From: Dactylis glomerata
Taxonomy: Eukaryota > Streptophyta > Magnoliopsida > Poales > Poaceae
Assembly (NCBI GenBank): GCA_007115705.1
Contig: QXEO01000339.1
Coordinates: 5,552,090-5,616,089 of the forward strand
Length of the DNA: 64,000 bases
Direction of reading: 5' to 3'
This document shows positions 34,901 through 46,984 of this stretch, in pieces. Under the pieces are notes generated by a model that saw nothing but the letters and a program-made list of their open reading frames with translations, did no database searches and had not been told where the DNA came from. Both the position numbers and the translations under genes were made by a program. Each line of letters opens with the position of its first letter. Within the stretch, counting starts at the first letter, position 1.

Positions 34901-36444
34901 AGTTCAAAGAGCTCAGATTGGAAATTGTGCCAAAAGGGTTTTTGGCATCACTAGAAGTTCAAACTACACTGATGGACAAGATCAAGGAAGCTCAGAAGCT
35001 AGATAAGGAGATAGAAGACATAAAGAGTAATATGAGTAAAGGGAAGGCGAAGGGATTTCACAAAGATGACCAAGGAATTGTATGGTTTGAGAAGCGTGTT
35101 TATGTACCACATAACCCTAAACTCTGAAAGTTGATTCTGCAAGAAGCACATGATTCACCCTATTCCATTCACCCTGGAAACACAAAGATGTATATGTATT
35201 TGAAAGGTAGATTTTGGTGGAGCAATATGAAAAGGGATGTCGCCGAGTACATTGCCCTATGTGACGTGTGTAATAGAGTCAAGGCAGAGCATCAGAAGCC
35301 AGCTGGTTTGTTGTAGCCGTTGCCTATACCAGAATGGAAATGGGATAATGTTGGCATGGATTTCATAATAGGATTACCAGGGACCAAGTCTGGATATGAC
35401 TCCATCTGGGTTGTAGTTGACCGTTTAACCAAAGTGGCTCACTTTATTCCTGTGAAGACCACTTATACCAATGCCAGACTAGCCAAAATATACATGAACC
35501 GAATAGTGTGCTTACATGGAGTGCCCAAGAGCATTGTGTCTGATAGAGGTACTCAATTCACCTCTCACTTTTGGCGCCAACTCCATGAATCCTTGGGAAC
35601 TAGACTAGAGTTTAGCACATCATTTCATCCTCAGACTGATGGGCAAACAGGAAGGGTGAATCAAATTCTAGAAGACATGTTGAGAGCTTGTGCTTTGGAC
35701 TATGGGTCTAGCTGGGATGATAATTTGCCATATGCAGAGTTTTCTTACAACAATAGCCATCAAGCTAGCATTGAGATGGCACCATTTGAAGCTCTATATG
35801 GAAGAAAGTGCACTACACCATTGCTTTCGAGTGGTGTTGGAGAACAAAGTCTTTTCGGGCCAGACATAATAAAAGATGCCAAGGAAAAGGTTCGTTTGAT
35901 CAGGGATAGACTCAAGATAGCTCAGTCCAAATAGAAGAGCTACGCTGATTCAAAGCATAGAGAGGTGACCTATGAGGTGGGCGATAGAGCATATCTTAGA
36001 GTATCGCCACTTCGTGGGGTGAAAAGATTTGGAATCAAAGGAAAGCTAGCACCTCGATTTGTAGGGCCATTGAAGGTTTTGGCCCGCAAGGGAGAAGTTG
36101 CATATGAGCTAGAGCTACCGGAATCCTTGTCTGCAGTACACAATGTATTCCACGTGAGTCAATTGAAGAAATGTCATCCAAAGATGGCAGATACCCCACT
36201 AAGAGACACAATACCATTAGAAGAGGTCCAGTTGGAAAGTGATCTCACATATGAAGAGAAACCCATTAAAATCTTGGAGACATCAAAAAGAGTTACTCGA
36301 ACGAAGATTATCAAATTTTGCAAGGTTCAGTGGAGTCACCACACAGAGGAAGAAGCAACTTGGGAGCGAGAAGATGAACTCCGAGAAGACCATCCGCACC
36401 TATTTGCTAGCCAACCCGAATCTCGAGGGCGAGATTCATCTTAA
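31993..36444 (+). pseudogene. gag-pol: Gag-pol polyprotein of Tekay-like element 1
   Basis: One frame of 1484 codons with nonsense codons TGA 35125, TAG 35314 and TAG 35932. Order: N-terminal Gln/Asn/Pro-rich part, capsid (about residues 55-235), His/Asn-rich linker (245-310), zinc knuckle CYKCHKTGHYANDC (321-334), protease with DTSA where DTGA is usual (Asp 383), reverse transcriptase with VVFIDDILIYSK (Asp 695), RNase H with YCNAS where YCDAS is expected (residue 842), integrase with HHCC finger and D...D but Gly instead of the catalytic Glu (TDGQTGRVNQ), and a chromodomain-like end (KVQWSHHTEEEATWE). The stops, the Asn in RNase H and the Gly in integrase all predict loss of activity. Confidence 0.92.
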
Positions 36445-36455
36445 GGGGTTAGACT
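36443..36455 (+). promoter_or_regulatory. Polypurine tract of element 1
   Basis: Purine-rich AAGGGGTTAGA just before the 3' LTR start TGTAACATCC, overlapping the end of the gag-pol ORF. Confidence 0.6.
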
Positions 36456-38536
36456 TGTAACATCCCAAATTTTGAAAAGATTCAAATTTGTATTCATACC
36501 ATCATTTCATGCACATGCATCCATACCCTCTTTTATGCACATGAGTTCCTAAGGATTGACTTACTTTTCTTTTGAATCAAAATCTTTCCCTGTAAGTTTC
36601 AAACAATAGGGGAAATTATTTTACAAAATTCAAAATTGGTTTGAATCAATTTGGGATCCTTTTGCAAAATTCACAAAAGAAAAACAGAAAAGAAAAAGAG
36701 AAAAGAAAAGGAAAAAGGAAAAAGGGCCACGGTAAACGATTCGGCCTGGAACCAGAACCGGCCCACGGCCCATCTCCCTCTCCTGAAGCGGTACGCTCCC
36801 CCTCTCTTTTTCCCGCTGACAAGTGGGACCCGCTTGTCAGCACCGACATCTCCTTCAACCTCCGTCCGAGATTTTCGCCCGGAGATAGCGTGATCACCCT
36901 GAGTAAATCCATCTGATTCTATTCCGATTTCTTCTCCTTCTCGCGCCTATAAAGACCCCTCCCTCCGGCACACCTCTCCCTCCCAAAACCCTAGCAGAAC
37001 CGCCGCCAGGCTGCCCACACTCGAGCTCGCCGATCTGCAGGTGCCAACGAACGCTGGCGAAGTTTCTGGTAAACTTTGACCATCTCCTTCTCTTCACTTT
37101 GTTCTGGAACTCTTCCCTCGATCTCATGCATCTCTCTGACATGTTCTCGATCTTCTTTTTGCACCAGAACGACGAGCCCGACCACGTCCAGATCTTGCCG
37201 CTGCTAGACAAAACTACAGCGACCAATTCTGCAAGAACCGGAGCACCCTCGCCTTCCCTGCTGCGCCACCAGACTTGCCTCGTCCTCCTAAACCTCCTAG
37301 TAAGATCGCCGCTTCCCAGATCCCCTTCTCCTGGCCGATCTTCTCTACGCCCAGAGCACACCTGCCAGGACGTCTAACTCCAGCCGCCCTTCACCGCTGT
37401 TGCAGGAAGCTCTCGAGATCGTTGACCACACTTTCGAACTCGCAGTGATCTCTTGAAGGCCGTCGTGTACTCCGTCGCCACCAGGGATCACCGAAACCAC
37501 CTCGCCGTGAAGTTCCAGTGCCGCCAGTACCTCGCCGTCTACGCTTTCCTGGTGAGCCCCTCTCCTTTCTTCTTTCGACCGTGCGATCTAGATCTGGCGG
37601 GTGAAAATAGATCACTTACCGAAAGGGTAAGATTGGATCTGGGCCACCCGATCTTATTTAGATCCAACGGCCTAAGTCGGCGATCCGACTGAATAGTTAC
37701 GGGCCACTCACGAAGCGCCGCGTGTCAGCCCACGGGCATCCCCCGATCTGATTTTCGTTTTTAAAATTTCTAAATATGTTTAAACTTCAAAAATTCATAT
37801 CTTGAGTTCTACAAATCCGTTTTTAGCAAACTTTGCGTCTATGGATTCAAAAAAATGAATTGAATCTATTTTCAGCATAAAATAATACTTTTGCATCTGT
37901 TTATACACTGTATTACTGCAAGCTTTATTTATGCTTTTTGGCTATTAAAAATAGTAGTAAAATTTATTTTTCAGTAATTCCTTCTTTTTTTGGTCAATAT
38001 AAAACCTCTCAGTACTGTAGCATGTTTAGAATATTTTTATGTACCTTTTATTTTACCTTTGTGGTTTTAGCTTGTTTAATTGTTCTATTTGTGTGTTGAA
38101 AATAATTTGAGCTTTATAAATAACTCTAAAATTTTGATCATGACATCATGCATATAGTTAACAACCAGGGAACTTGTTGAGTGTCTTTGTGGTGTTTAAA
38201 TCACATATTACATGCATATTTCTTTTCATGAATATTCTGTGAATGCTATGTGCTTATGATTGCAATATTTTATGTGTAGATTGTGCTAAGTGCACCGAGT
38301 GCCTTTGTGACGAGTGCACCAACTCCTCTCCTCAGCAAGGCAAGTGTCACCATATTTCCTTGTCCTACTAAAGGTTTTGTCACTTGTAGCTTTTCTAGTA
38401 GAAGATGCATGTGTAGGTGGTTTTTGAGTTTATGTCTTAGCTTGCTAGATTTTATGCTAAAGTCCTTGTCTAGCTTTGCCTAGCTTTGCATCTCCTAGTA
38501 GAAGTGCTGCTGCTATAGGACTTGTTTTACACTTGT
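36456..38536 (+). repeat. 3' LTR of element 1, first piece
   Basis: Matches 27541-29607 of the 5' LTR; ends with the TSD CTTGT (38532-38536) of element 2. The LTR continues at 54126-54389 and 61304-62116; joined length about 3158 bp. Confidence 0.9.
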
Positions 38537-38812
38537 TGTAGCGTACTGTGCTTTATTTGTGCTAGTCCCGGATCAACTGCTAGCACACACAGTTACAAGA
38601 TGAAATACCAAGAATACAAAGGTCATTATTACAACGCTTGATCCACAAATAACATAGTTCTTTTACAACTCAAAAGGCACAATGCCACAAACCTATTACA
38701 ACTCTAGAAACGACTAAGTAAATGAACTACAAGTCTTCTTCTCTTCATAGCTCCACAGGCAGACGTGTTGGACGAAGACTCGTGACCGTAGCGCAGCAAC
38801 CTTCAATCTTCT

Positions 38813-39215
38813 CTAACTCGGCGAGGTGAGTGCGCATGGGGTCTTGTTCACTGTCAGATAGCCCGATGACCATGCCCTCCTCATCGCGTCGGCCGTAGGA
38901 GTGGTAGTAGTGGTTCTGAAGCTCGGAGAAGTGACGTCCGCAGAGGCGTGCTATCAGTTCTTGCATGAGGAGATGGGCGCCCGCCCTTTTGTTGGTGTGG
39001 AAGGTCTTGAACTTGATCTTTTCAGTCTTTGGCTCTGTCTCGCGCCCTGGCTGCGTGATGTGGATGACCCAGACGCCCTTCTTGTGAGACTTGGTCATCT
39101 CGCTCCCATTGATGAATGGGGTAGGCAGGGACAAGGCGGTGATGATGTCGATAAGGCGCTTTCTGAAGCTGAAGTCCTTGAAACTGTTGGGCTTGGTGAT
39201 GCAGAAGGTTGACAT
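38813..39215 (-). pseudogene. ORF0 of element 2, C-terminally truncated
   Basis: MSTFCITKPNSFKDFSF start, about 134 codons closely matching element 1 ORF0 residues 1-134 (WVIHITQPG and LLMQELIARLCG present), then cut at LAELE; the frame runs on into inverted LTR sequence to 38745. The coiled coil is lost. No stop inside the retained part. Confidence 0.7.
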
Positions 39216-39417
39216 CTTTATGTTGGAACATGACAAGTTAGTAAGCCAAAAGAGAAAAACTTAACAAAAGCGCTGAACAAGAGTTAAAGAGATTTCTAAG
39301 TTAGAGAAGTCAAAACTATTCCTAAGTGTTAGCAACAAAGGGAAACAAGAACAACTCCTAAATTTTCCTAAGGGTTCTCGTCCAATCCTAGGGTCACGAA
39401 CCTAAGGGAAACACTTT

Positions 39418-39429
39418 GCTCTGATACCA
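39418..39429 (-). promoter_or_regulatory. Initiator-Met PBS of element 2
   Basis: GCTCTGATACCA on the plus strand, i.e. TGGTATCAGAGC on the minus strand, two bases from the LTR end at 39432. Confidence 0.85.
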
Positions 39430-40560
39430 TCTGTAGCATACCTGTGCTTTATTTGTGCTAGTCCCGGATCAACTACTAGCACACACAGTTACAAGATGAA
39501 ATACCAAAAATACAAAGGTCATTATTACAACGCTTGATCCACAAATAACATAGTTCTTTTACAACTCAAAAGGCACAATGCCACAAACCTATTACAACTC
39601 TAGAAACGACTAAGTAAATGAACTAAAAGTCTTCTTCTCTTCATAGCTCCACAGGCAAACGTGTTGGACGAAGACTCATGACCGTAGCGCAGCAACCTTC
39701 AATCTTCTTAGTAGCCTCCATCAACATGATACGTTGCAGCCATGGAGGGTCAATACTTTGAATGTATTGGCAAGATGTCACTTTGGTGGACTCAATGGCA
39801 CCTACACTTATATGCTATTTGTCCAGGTGGAGTTTGACTTAGCGAAAGCAAGCTTTTCCCTTTCTTTGTAAAACTCAAGTTTTCCTAAGCAAACTTTTGA
39901 CAAAAACCTTTTGCTACCCAAGTTTACCCATCAAGTTTTAACTTAGAGAAATTGGGGTGAGGAGATTCTTGAACAGCTTCAATATCATGTCACTCAAAAT
40001 TGTCTGTAACTGGGGACACGGCTAAGTACTTAGTTCTAAACACTCTTCAGAGGTGGTGCAATTTTTCCACAAGACTTAGTTAACCCATTTTGCTATGAGA
40101 CTCATTTTGCCTCAAATGGCCAAGTGAAAACTAAGACGAGGCCTTTCAGAAGCATTCCCTTAGACCAAACGGACGCGTTCCATCCTACCAACATCTACCA
40201 CCCTCTGTCTGCCTGGCTTGAGTTCTTGCAGCTTAGTTGACCAAGACAGAGCCCATATGTCTTGTGGTTGCACTGGAAGCTTCATGACTTGAACGTCTCC
40301 AATCTCTTTGCTCCTAGGTGGCCGTCCACAAGTGAGATACACCTGGCACTACAAGAAATGTGTTGACTAGTGACCCTCTAATTTTGTCACTAGATCGTCA
40401 TAATGGTTAATCTATGACGAAAAAATGATCGTCAAAAATGGGGCGTTTTTGATGATCGAACATGATGAATTCACTGAGATCGTCATAACCGTCTATGACG
40501 ATATTGGACCGTCATAACGGTTATGACGATATAATATCATCATGGACAAATTGAGGAGGT

Positions 40561-41917
40561 CACATCAGCAATCCGACATGGCATACGCATGGCGGAAGGC
40601 CACATCAGCAATCCAACGTGGTATACACATGGCAGACATGTAAATCAAAATCAGCCCGGTCCATTTCAGTGATCTATATGGGCCAAGCCCAATAATTCTA
40701 GCCTTTTTTCGCTGGGCCTTGGCCTTCTTTAGGTCAATATCTTTATTGGGCCATATAGCCTTTTACATCCTTTTTCTATTTTGGGCCTAGGCCTTTTACA
40801 GTCAATTATTATTATGATGGTCCCACCTATCAGTTCTTAATTTTCACAATGCCAGTTTCTATTATCGGACAGGTCACACCGGTCAGGTCTTATTTTCCAA
40901 CGATTTTACAACAATTAAATACCAGATAAGAAACAATGAATAGATAAAAAGAATTCTGCAAGCATTACAAAATTTCCCATACATACAAAATATACAAGGC
41001 TGGATCTGAATCTAGCTAAACATGCAAATCCACCACATGACCATATCCTACAGCATGCAAATCCACTGAAATGCATCCAAAGCATGTCATTCTAGCCACA
41101 GCCACAGCAACCTGCATGTGACTTCAAGATTCTTCAAATTTCTGTCCTCCGCCAATGCCACACCAACTTGCATGTGGCTTCAAGCTTCTTCAAATTTTTC
41201 CAAGCTGTGATAAGAGACAAAATTTATTTTAGTTTACCAAATAAAACTATTTGAAATAAAGACACATGAGAATAGTTCCCTACAAGTGCAACAATGTAAT
41301 GCTTCTCAGCGGTTGAATAACACCAAGACACACAGCAACAGTTATGCAACTAGACTATTACTTCAGGTATCAGCAAGTGCAACAGTTATACATAAGCAAG
41401 TAGCAGTACAGGAACCAGCAGAGGTGGACAAAATAGTTCATGCATTATATAATATAAAGACACTTATTCTGTATCACGAAGTAATGCCTGCTGGTGTACC
41501 TAATTTTTTTGGTTAGTTTCATGTGCTAAACTGTCTGCTATTTTTTGTCAAAGGAAAAAACTGTGATTTTATAAAGCATCTCATGCGTTGATTCCAAGCA
41601 CAAGTGCACAGCTAAAGAAGTTCAGTTAAACCAAACTGTAGATAGTCTCAGGATATTAGCACCATTAGCATAAATCTAAAATGAATTTTTTTACCATTAG
41701 CAGAAACTGAAAATATCTTTACTACGTTTGCACTAAGACTCGAACTAGTTACTAGGGTATTAAACATAGAATTAATAGAATAACAGAGTAACATAATAGA
41801 TATAATTAAAATCACTGGGGTATTAAAGATAACACAAAATAAGCAGATTAGCTTCTCAAGTTACCGGGACATGAAGATGATAGGGGGAGCTGCAAAGAGC
41901 AAGGTTATGAAGCTTAC
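40561..41917. other. CACTA interior, left, no gene seen
   Basis: AT-rich DNA. The 76-residue open frame at 41286-41516 has no recognisable domain. Nothing supported. Confidence 0.4.
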
Positions 41918-42123
41918 AGGGACCATGAAGATGATACGGAGAATGATGCGCTGGACGATGGGCTCGGCGTAGTAGGGCAGGTGGGGGTAGATGTTGCCGA
42001 GGGCCGCGCCAGCGCTGCCGATGTGTACGCTAGCGACGCCTAATCCATCGCCGAAGGTCGAGACTACCTACACAGGAGGCAGCGGCGAGGAGGATCTGGC
42101 TTCACCTTCGTGTCCGGTAAGGT
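41918..42123 (-). pseudogene. Captured exon resembling a TMEM184/LAZ1 (DUF300) protein
   Basis: Minus-strand stretch with a pyrimidine-rich tract and CTGCAG before 42123 and a GTAAGC donor after 41918. The second half translates to ALGNIYPHLPYYAEPIVQR followed by IILRIIFMVP. This follows the pattern IYxHLxxYxEPxxQRxIxRIIFMVP that I recall from plant TMEM184/LAZ1-like (DUF300) membrane proteins, where a helix and loop precede the next membrane span. An in-frame TAG lies upstream in the exon, so this is a fragment. GC content is much higher than the surrounding DNA. Confidence 0.45.
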
Positions 42124-43385
42124 CTGCAGAGGGAGAGAGAGAGCAACTGAGAAAGCAACAGTAATACCCGCATATACATGACTAAAATTGTATTCTGCTA
42201 CACCCATACTAGAAACAACAGTAATACCTCATACTCGGTAACCTTAAATTGTGCGAAGTAGAAATCACAATTTGGGAACAGAGGATACAGAGTTAATGGA
42301 GAGTAATAGACTCAACTTCTACAAGACTACTATGAACAAAAAAATCTCTTTGAACTATAAATGACCAGCTTCAGTAGCATAAGTACAGCAGTATACACAC
42401 ATCAGTAGTATACTAGTAGTATTCTGCTAGCAGTATACAGGCTGAATATACTTGCTTTCTTGCTACCGTTGATACAAGGATCCAGAGGGATCATCTGACA
42501 ATTAATATAACCATGAGATCATATGGTGTGATCAGTAGGCTGGGTTCAAATGACTCTAGTGGTTTATGGTGACTAGCTAATTACTATATTTAGGTCAGTT
42601 AACATCCTCCTGAATTCATGAATGCAGTAACAAAACCATACCAATGTTGTGTATGGAACAGAAAAACACATCAAATGCATATACCTCCAGCTATGTGTCT
42701 GCATAAGTTTCGAAGTTGCATTTATTTATATGTATGGTTGAGATACATCACAAGAGCTATTCGACTCACGGAAACCTAATTTCACTAGCTCATGAGCAAG
42801 TCCTGTGCCCAGACCATAGACGTTTCAGACTGTGAAATCTGATATAGATTTCGCTTAGTTCCTTGATGTCCCTGAAAATTCCTGATATAACCGATACTCG
42901 TGATATTCATTTTAGGGACAAAAGCTGCACAATCACTCGCCATTTGCTAACGCCCTGAGAGGAAATATGGATTGCAGAGCATGGAGACGAGCTAATGCAT
43001 GGTGTTTCTGTATTCTCATAATACAATTAATAAGGTCTGAACCAATGGCTACACGCAAAAAAAGACTGAAGCAAAGACGAAACTATGCGGAGGCTACCTG
43101 ACAGAAACTAAAAAAAATCTTGATGCTTCCCTTCAATTGGATTATGTTCTCTAAAACGTATCTATTTTCTAAGCATATTACCGAACAATCCATCCCTTTA
43201 CAATCTCCCGTTCAATCATATCAATTATGCAAGAATACTTACAAAGGTGAGACTGCAGACTGCAGCATATTCACTCAGTCAGCAATACAGTTAGCACAAC
43301 AGTGCATCACCAAATCAACCAGCATATCTCAAGATGAAGAAGAGAAGATGTACACATGAAGTACAAAGCAAAGGGAGGGGCTTAC

Positions 43386-43478
43386 CGATCTGTTGGAGAC
43401 GTCGGATCCGTGCGGAACTCCACCTCCCGTCAGTCGCGTCCACGCACCCGTGGACGCTCCACCCTCGCGTCTAGGCGC
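43386..43478 (-). other. Second captured-exon candidate
   Basis: A 93-nt GC-rich stretch on the minus strand between a CT-rich tract ending CTGCAG and a GTAAGCCCC donor. No recognisable peptide. Same strand as the 41918-42123 exon and upstream of it. Confidence 0.35.
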
Positions 43479-43863
43479 CTGCAGAGAGAGAGTGAGAGAG
43501 ATTAACCAGGGAAGAGAGAGCACGGAGAAGGGAAAGAGAGGGACGCCCTGGATTGGTCAAGTCGTGATCCGGGCTGGGGAGATCCGGCGACCCGTGGACT
43601 GGGAGAGCCTGATTCGCCGGCGCAGGGCCTGACGAGCATGCGTCAAGGCCCAGACGAGCCCTCCCCCGCCTACTTCTCGCGCTGGCATCTCTTGGTCAAG
43701 CCGGACGCGTGCTAGCGGTCGGGGCCTATGATGGAAAAGGTAGCGGCGCTGCCTCGAGATGGATCAGGTAGCGGCTGCTTGGAAGAGGGCCGCTGCTCCC
43801 GCCGGCGTCGGTGAGGAAGACCCAGGCGGAAGGGAACTTGTCGAGAACGACCCTGCAATTGCG

Positions 43864-44004
43864 GGAAAAAAATTCTCTGGGAACCGTCCGCAGCAACTCC
43901 TTCCTGAGGCCCCTCTCAATCTACTGACACGTAAGCCTTTGTCACCAATCTCGAAGCGCCTCATAACCCCCTACTTACCTGATACGTATTCTACAGATCG
44001 GTAC
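43864..44004. repeat. Left terminal inverted repeat of MULE
   Basis: Pairs with 48453-48593 over about 141 bp with a handful of mismatches. Open frames here (43759-44067) are not genes. Confidence 0.85.
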
Positions 44005-44120
44005 AATATGGGCTGTATCCGTAGGCCTCCGATGATAGCACATCTCAACTACCAGCCGGAAAATTAGGAAGGAGATCGTGGATGATTAACGGAAGTAGCT
44101 AGCCATCGCAGAGACAGACC

Positions 44121-44498
44121 ATGGCTCCTCGAAACTGCTCGCCGCCAGCAGCAGCATCCGTCGGCCGGCGCTCCGATGTTGCCGCAACCATAGGAACAGA
44201 GACCAGCGACAACGTTGTAGCCACCGATTACAAGGTAATTACAGAAGCCGATACCTCTAATATCCGGTGCGACGCCGGTGCCACCACCGCCGACGCACAG
44301 CCAACCGAGACCGGTGACAACGTCGCAGCCGCTGATCATGAGGTGATCACAGGAGCCCATACCTTTAATGTCCGGTGTGACGCCCGTGCCGCCACCATCG
44401 ACGCACATCCAGTATCTTCGATGTTCACGGCGATGATCAAATCTAGCCTAACTGTTTCCACGATGAAAGATTCAGCTACAATGGAAACCCCCAAAGAG
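44121..44498 (+). CDS. N-terminal exon of MULE transposase gene
   Basis: ATG 44121, about 126 codons, then a GTACAA donor. It encodes an Ala/Thr/Asp-rich, probably disordered region with an imperfect direct repeat of about 35 residues (NVVATDYKVITEADTSNIRC and NVAAADHEVITGAHTFNVRC). Joining this donor to the acceptor at 44581 puts the next exon out of phase, so either the splice site or the start is different, or an indel has occurred; without splicing the frame stops at 44508. Confidence 0.5.
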
Positions 44499-44581
44499 GT
44501 ACAAAAGTGATCTATGTATTGTTGCAAACAAAATCATTATTTATATGCATCAATTCAGTTCATGTATATATTTTATTGCAG

Positions 44582-46192
44582 GTGACACTAGTTCTAGTTC
44601 TGAATCACTAGTTCCTAAGGTTGGAATGGCTTTCAAGTCAGAAGAGGATGCATATGAATTTTACAACGAGTATGCTGGCAGGACTGGATTTAGCATTCGA
44701 AAGAGCCACTCAAAGTTGAGACCAGATAAATCAGTATATCAGAAACATATAGTTTGTAGTAATGAAGGGGAAAGAGGTACTCATTCAAGACATGATACTC
44801 TGAAACAAAATGCTACCACAAGGTCTCGTTGTGATGCCCGTGTTCAGTTTAGTATTACTCGCGATGGCGTTTGGACGGTGCAAAAGGCTATGCTGGAACA
44901 CAATCATTATCTCGCAAGTCCAGATAAGAGACACATGCTGCGGTCACAGCGCCGTTTGGTAGAGTCTGATAAACTTATGATTGGTCATATGAGGGAAGCG
45001 GGATTCCGGCCTGCCGAAGTGTATAAGTTTTTCAAGCAGTGGTATGGAGGACCTCAGCATGTACCTTTCTTGCGAGTGGATAGCAATAACCATATCGGCC
45101 GCGAGCGGAAGAAGTATTTGGAAGTCAATGACGCGCAAACACTCTTGGAGTTTTTAAAAAACAAGCAGCTAGAAGATCCTTCTTTCTTTTATGCCATACA
45201 ATTAGATGAGGAGGACTGTCGGATAGCTAATTTCTTTTGGGCAGATGGTCAATCTATCATGGATTATGCTTGTTTTGGTGATGCTTTGTCATTTGATACC
45301 ACTTTTCAAACAAACAAGTTTGAAATGCCTTTTGCGCCATAGCTTGGGACAAACCATCATAAGCAAACCATTCTTTTTGGAGCTGCACTATTATTTGATG
45401 AATCCACCGACTCGTTTGTATGGCTCTTCAACACTTTTTTGACAGCAATGTCTGGGAAACGACCAGTCTCAATTTTTACAGATCAGTGTGCAGCTATTGG
45501 TAAAACAATCGAAAAAGTTTTGCCAAGTACAATGCACTTTCTTTGTCTTTGGCACATTTATCAAAATGCCGCTAAGCATCTTAGCCATGTAATTTCAAGC
45601 CATCCTCGGTTTCTTGCTGATTTTAAGAAAGTTGTATACCTTGAAAATTCAGTGTCATACTTTGAGCAGAAGTGGCAAGAGTTGTTGATTGGTTATGACC
45701 TTGTGGAGAACTCATGGTTAGAAACACTATTTGGATTGCGTACGAAGTGGGCTGCCGTGTACCGCAATGACTCATTTCATGCTGACATGACTTCAACTCA
45801 AAGGAGTGAAGGTATGAACAATGTGTTCAAGAAACAATTTCGCAAGAAGCTTTGCCTTTCAGAGTTTTTAGTGCAATATGAGAATTGTTCTGCTAGTCTT
45901 CGTGAAAATGAACTCTATGCAGACTTTAAGTCACGGAAGACTACACCAGTAACTTATGTAAGGAATTTACCTATGTTAAAGACTGCAGCTGAGTCATATA
46001 CAAGGAGGCTTTATTCAGATTTTGAGGAACAGTTTAAACAGCAATTTTTTGTCACATGCGAGTTGATTTCCGATGTGGGAACGGTCAGAACTTATAAGGT
46101 GAAGCCTGTGGCAATCGAGGATGAGGCACTAGTTGTCTTTAACTATGAGGATTTGACCATATCATGTTCTTGTAGAAGATACGAATCCAAAG
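44582..46192 (+). pseudogene. MULE transposase, FAR1 domain and DDE core (one stop)
   Basis: Starts after a TTTTATTGCAG acceptor. FAR1 DNA-binding domain first (AFKSEEDAYEFYNEYAGRTG through EHNHYLASP, with the C...C...H-N-H zinc ligands), then the MULE transposase domain: LSFDTTFQTNK, IFTDQCAAIG and STQRSEGMNN carry the D, D and E residues expected in the active site. TAG at 45340-45342 interrupts the frame right after FEMPFAP, and the same frame continues (LGTNHHKQTILFG). It ends SCSCRRYESK, the first half of a SWIM zinc finger, at a GTATAC donor. FHY3/FAR1 plant transcription factors descend from such transposases, but the terminal repeats here show an element, not a domesticated gene. Confidence 0.8.
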
Positions 46193-46266
46193 GTATACAA
46201 TTATCTTTTATTTATTTTTTGATATATATAAAATGTTGCCTTACCCTGTGTTTTATGATGCTATAG

Positions 46267-46824
46267 GTCTGCTGTGCAAACATGCTCTCCGAGTGTTCAA
46301 TATCAATGAGGTTAATACTTTGCCATCACAATATATACTACATTAGATGGACAAAGTATGCAAAAAGAGGATATAGTATGAATAATCAGGAAACTACAAA
46401 AGAAACTTTACAAACATGCGCTGCTCGCATTTCTCGGAAAGCAACCTCTATTGCACTAAAGTGCTCTGTTTCTGAAGAACTTCTTATAGAATTAGAGAAA
46501 GCTATAGATATGTTAGATCTAGAAGCAGATGAATCACTAAGCCAAAGAGGACCTGCCAAACCTGAAAGTGTTCATATCAATTCATTTGAGTCCTCTCAAG
46601 ATTTACCAAATGGAAACATATCATTTAAAGCTCCCCAAGCAATAAAAGGTTCAATGGTAAAAAGAGCAAAAGATGCACTTGAAAAGAAAGGAACGAAAAG
46701 GCCAAAGTCTGGAACAAAGAAGCCAAAGTCTGGAACAAAGAAAGGTATTGCTGCTCCACTTATTCTTTCTATCACAGATTACAGAAGCCGTAATGTTTGC
46801 CTTGTTTACATGGTTGATCAATAG
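46267..46824 (+). pseudogene. MULE transposase, SWIM finger and C-terminus (frameshift)
   Basis: After an acceptor at 46265-46266 the codon split G|GT restores SKGLLCKHALRVFN, completing a CxC...CxH SWIM finger with the previous exon. An extra T near 46343 shifts the frame: ...SQYILH then RWTKYAKRGYSM in the next frame. That frame continues with helices (LLIELEKAIDMLDLEADE) and a Lys-rich repeat (KRPKSGTKKPKSGTKK), possibly a nuclear localisation signal, to 46824. Confidence 0.7.
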
Positions 46825-46984
46825 CAGGTTCTAGAAACAAAGTGAAAGCAGATACTCCCGTCGCAGAAGGCCCTCAACAATTTACCGTAAGAAATATTAG
46901 TCAAGTTTGTCTTATATTTCTGTGATCAATAGCAGTCTGGAAACAAAGTGAAAAATCTAAACATTTTCATACTTATGATGACAC

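Noticed and set aside
44545..46266. Domesticated FHY3/FAR1 transcription factor gene
   Set aside because: Flanking 141-bp terminal inverted repeats, an in-frame stop and a frameshift show a decayed transposon gene.
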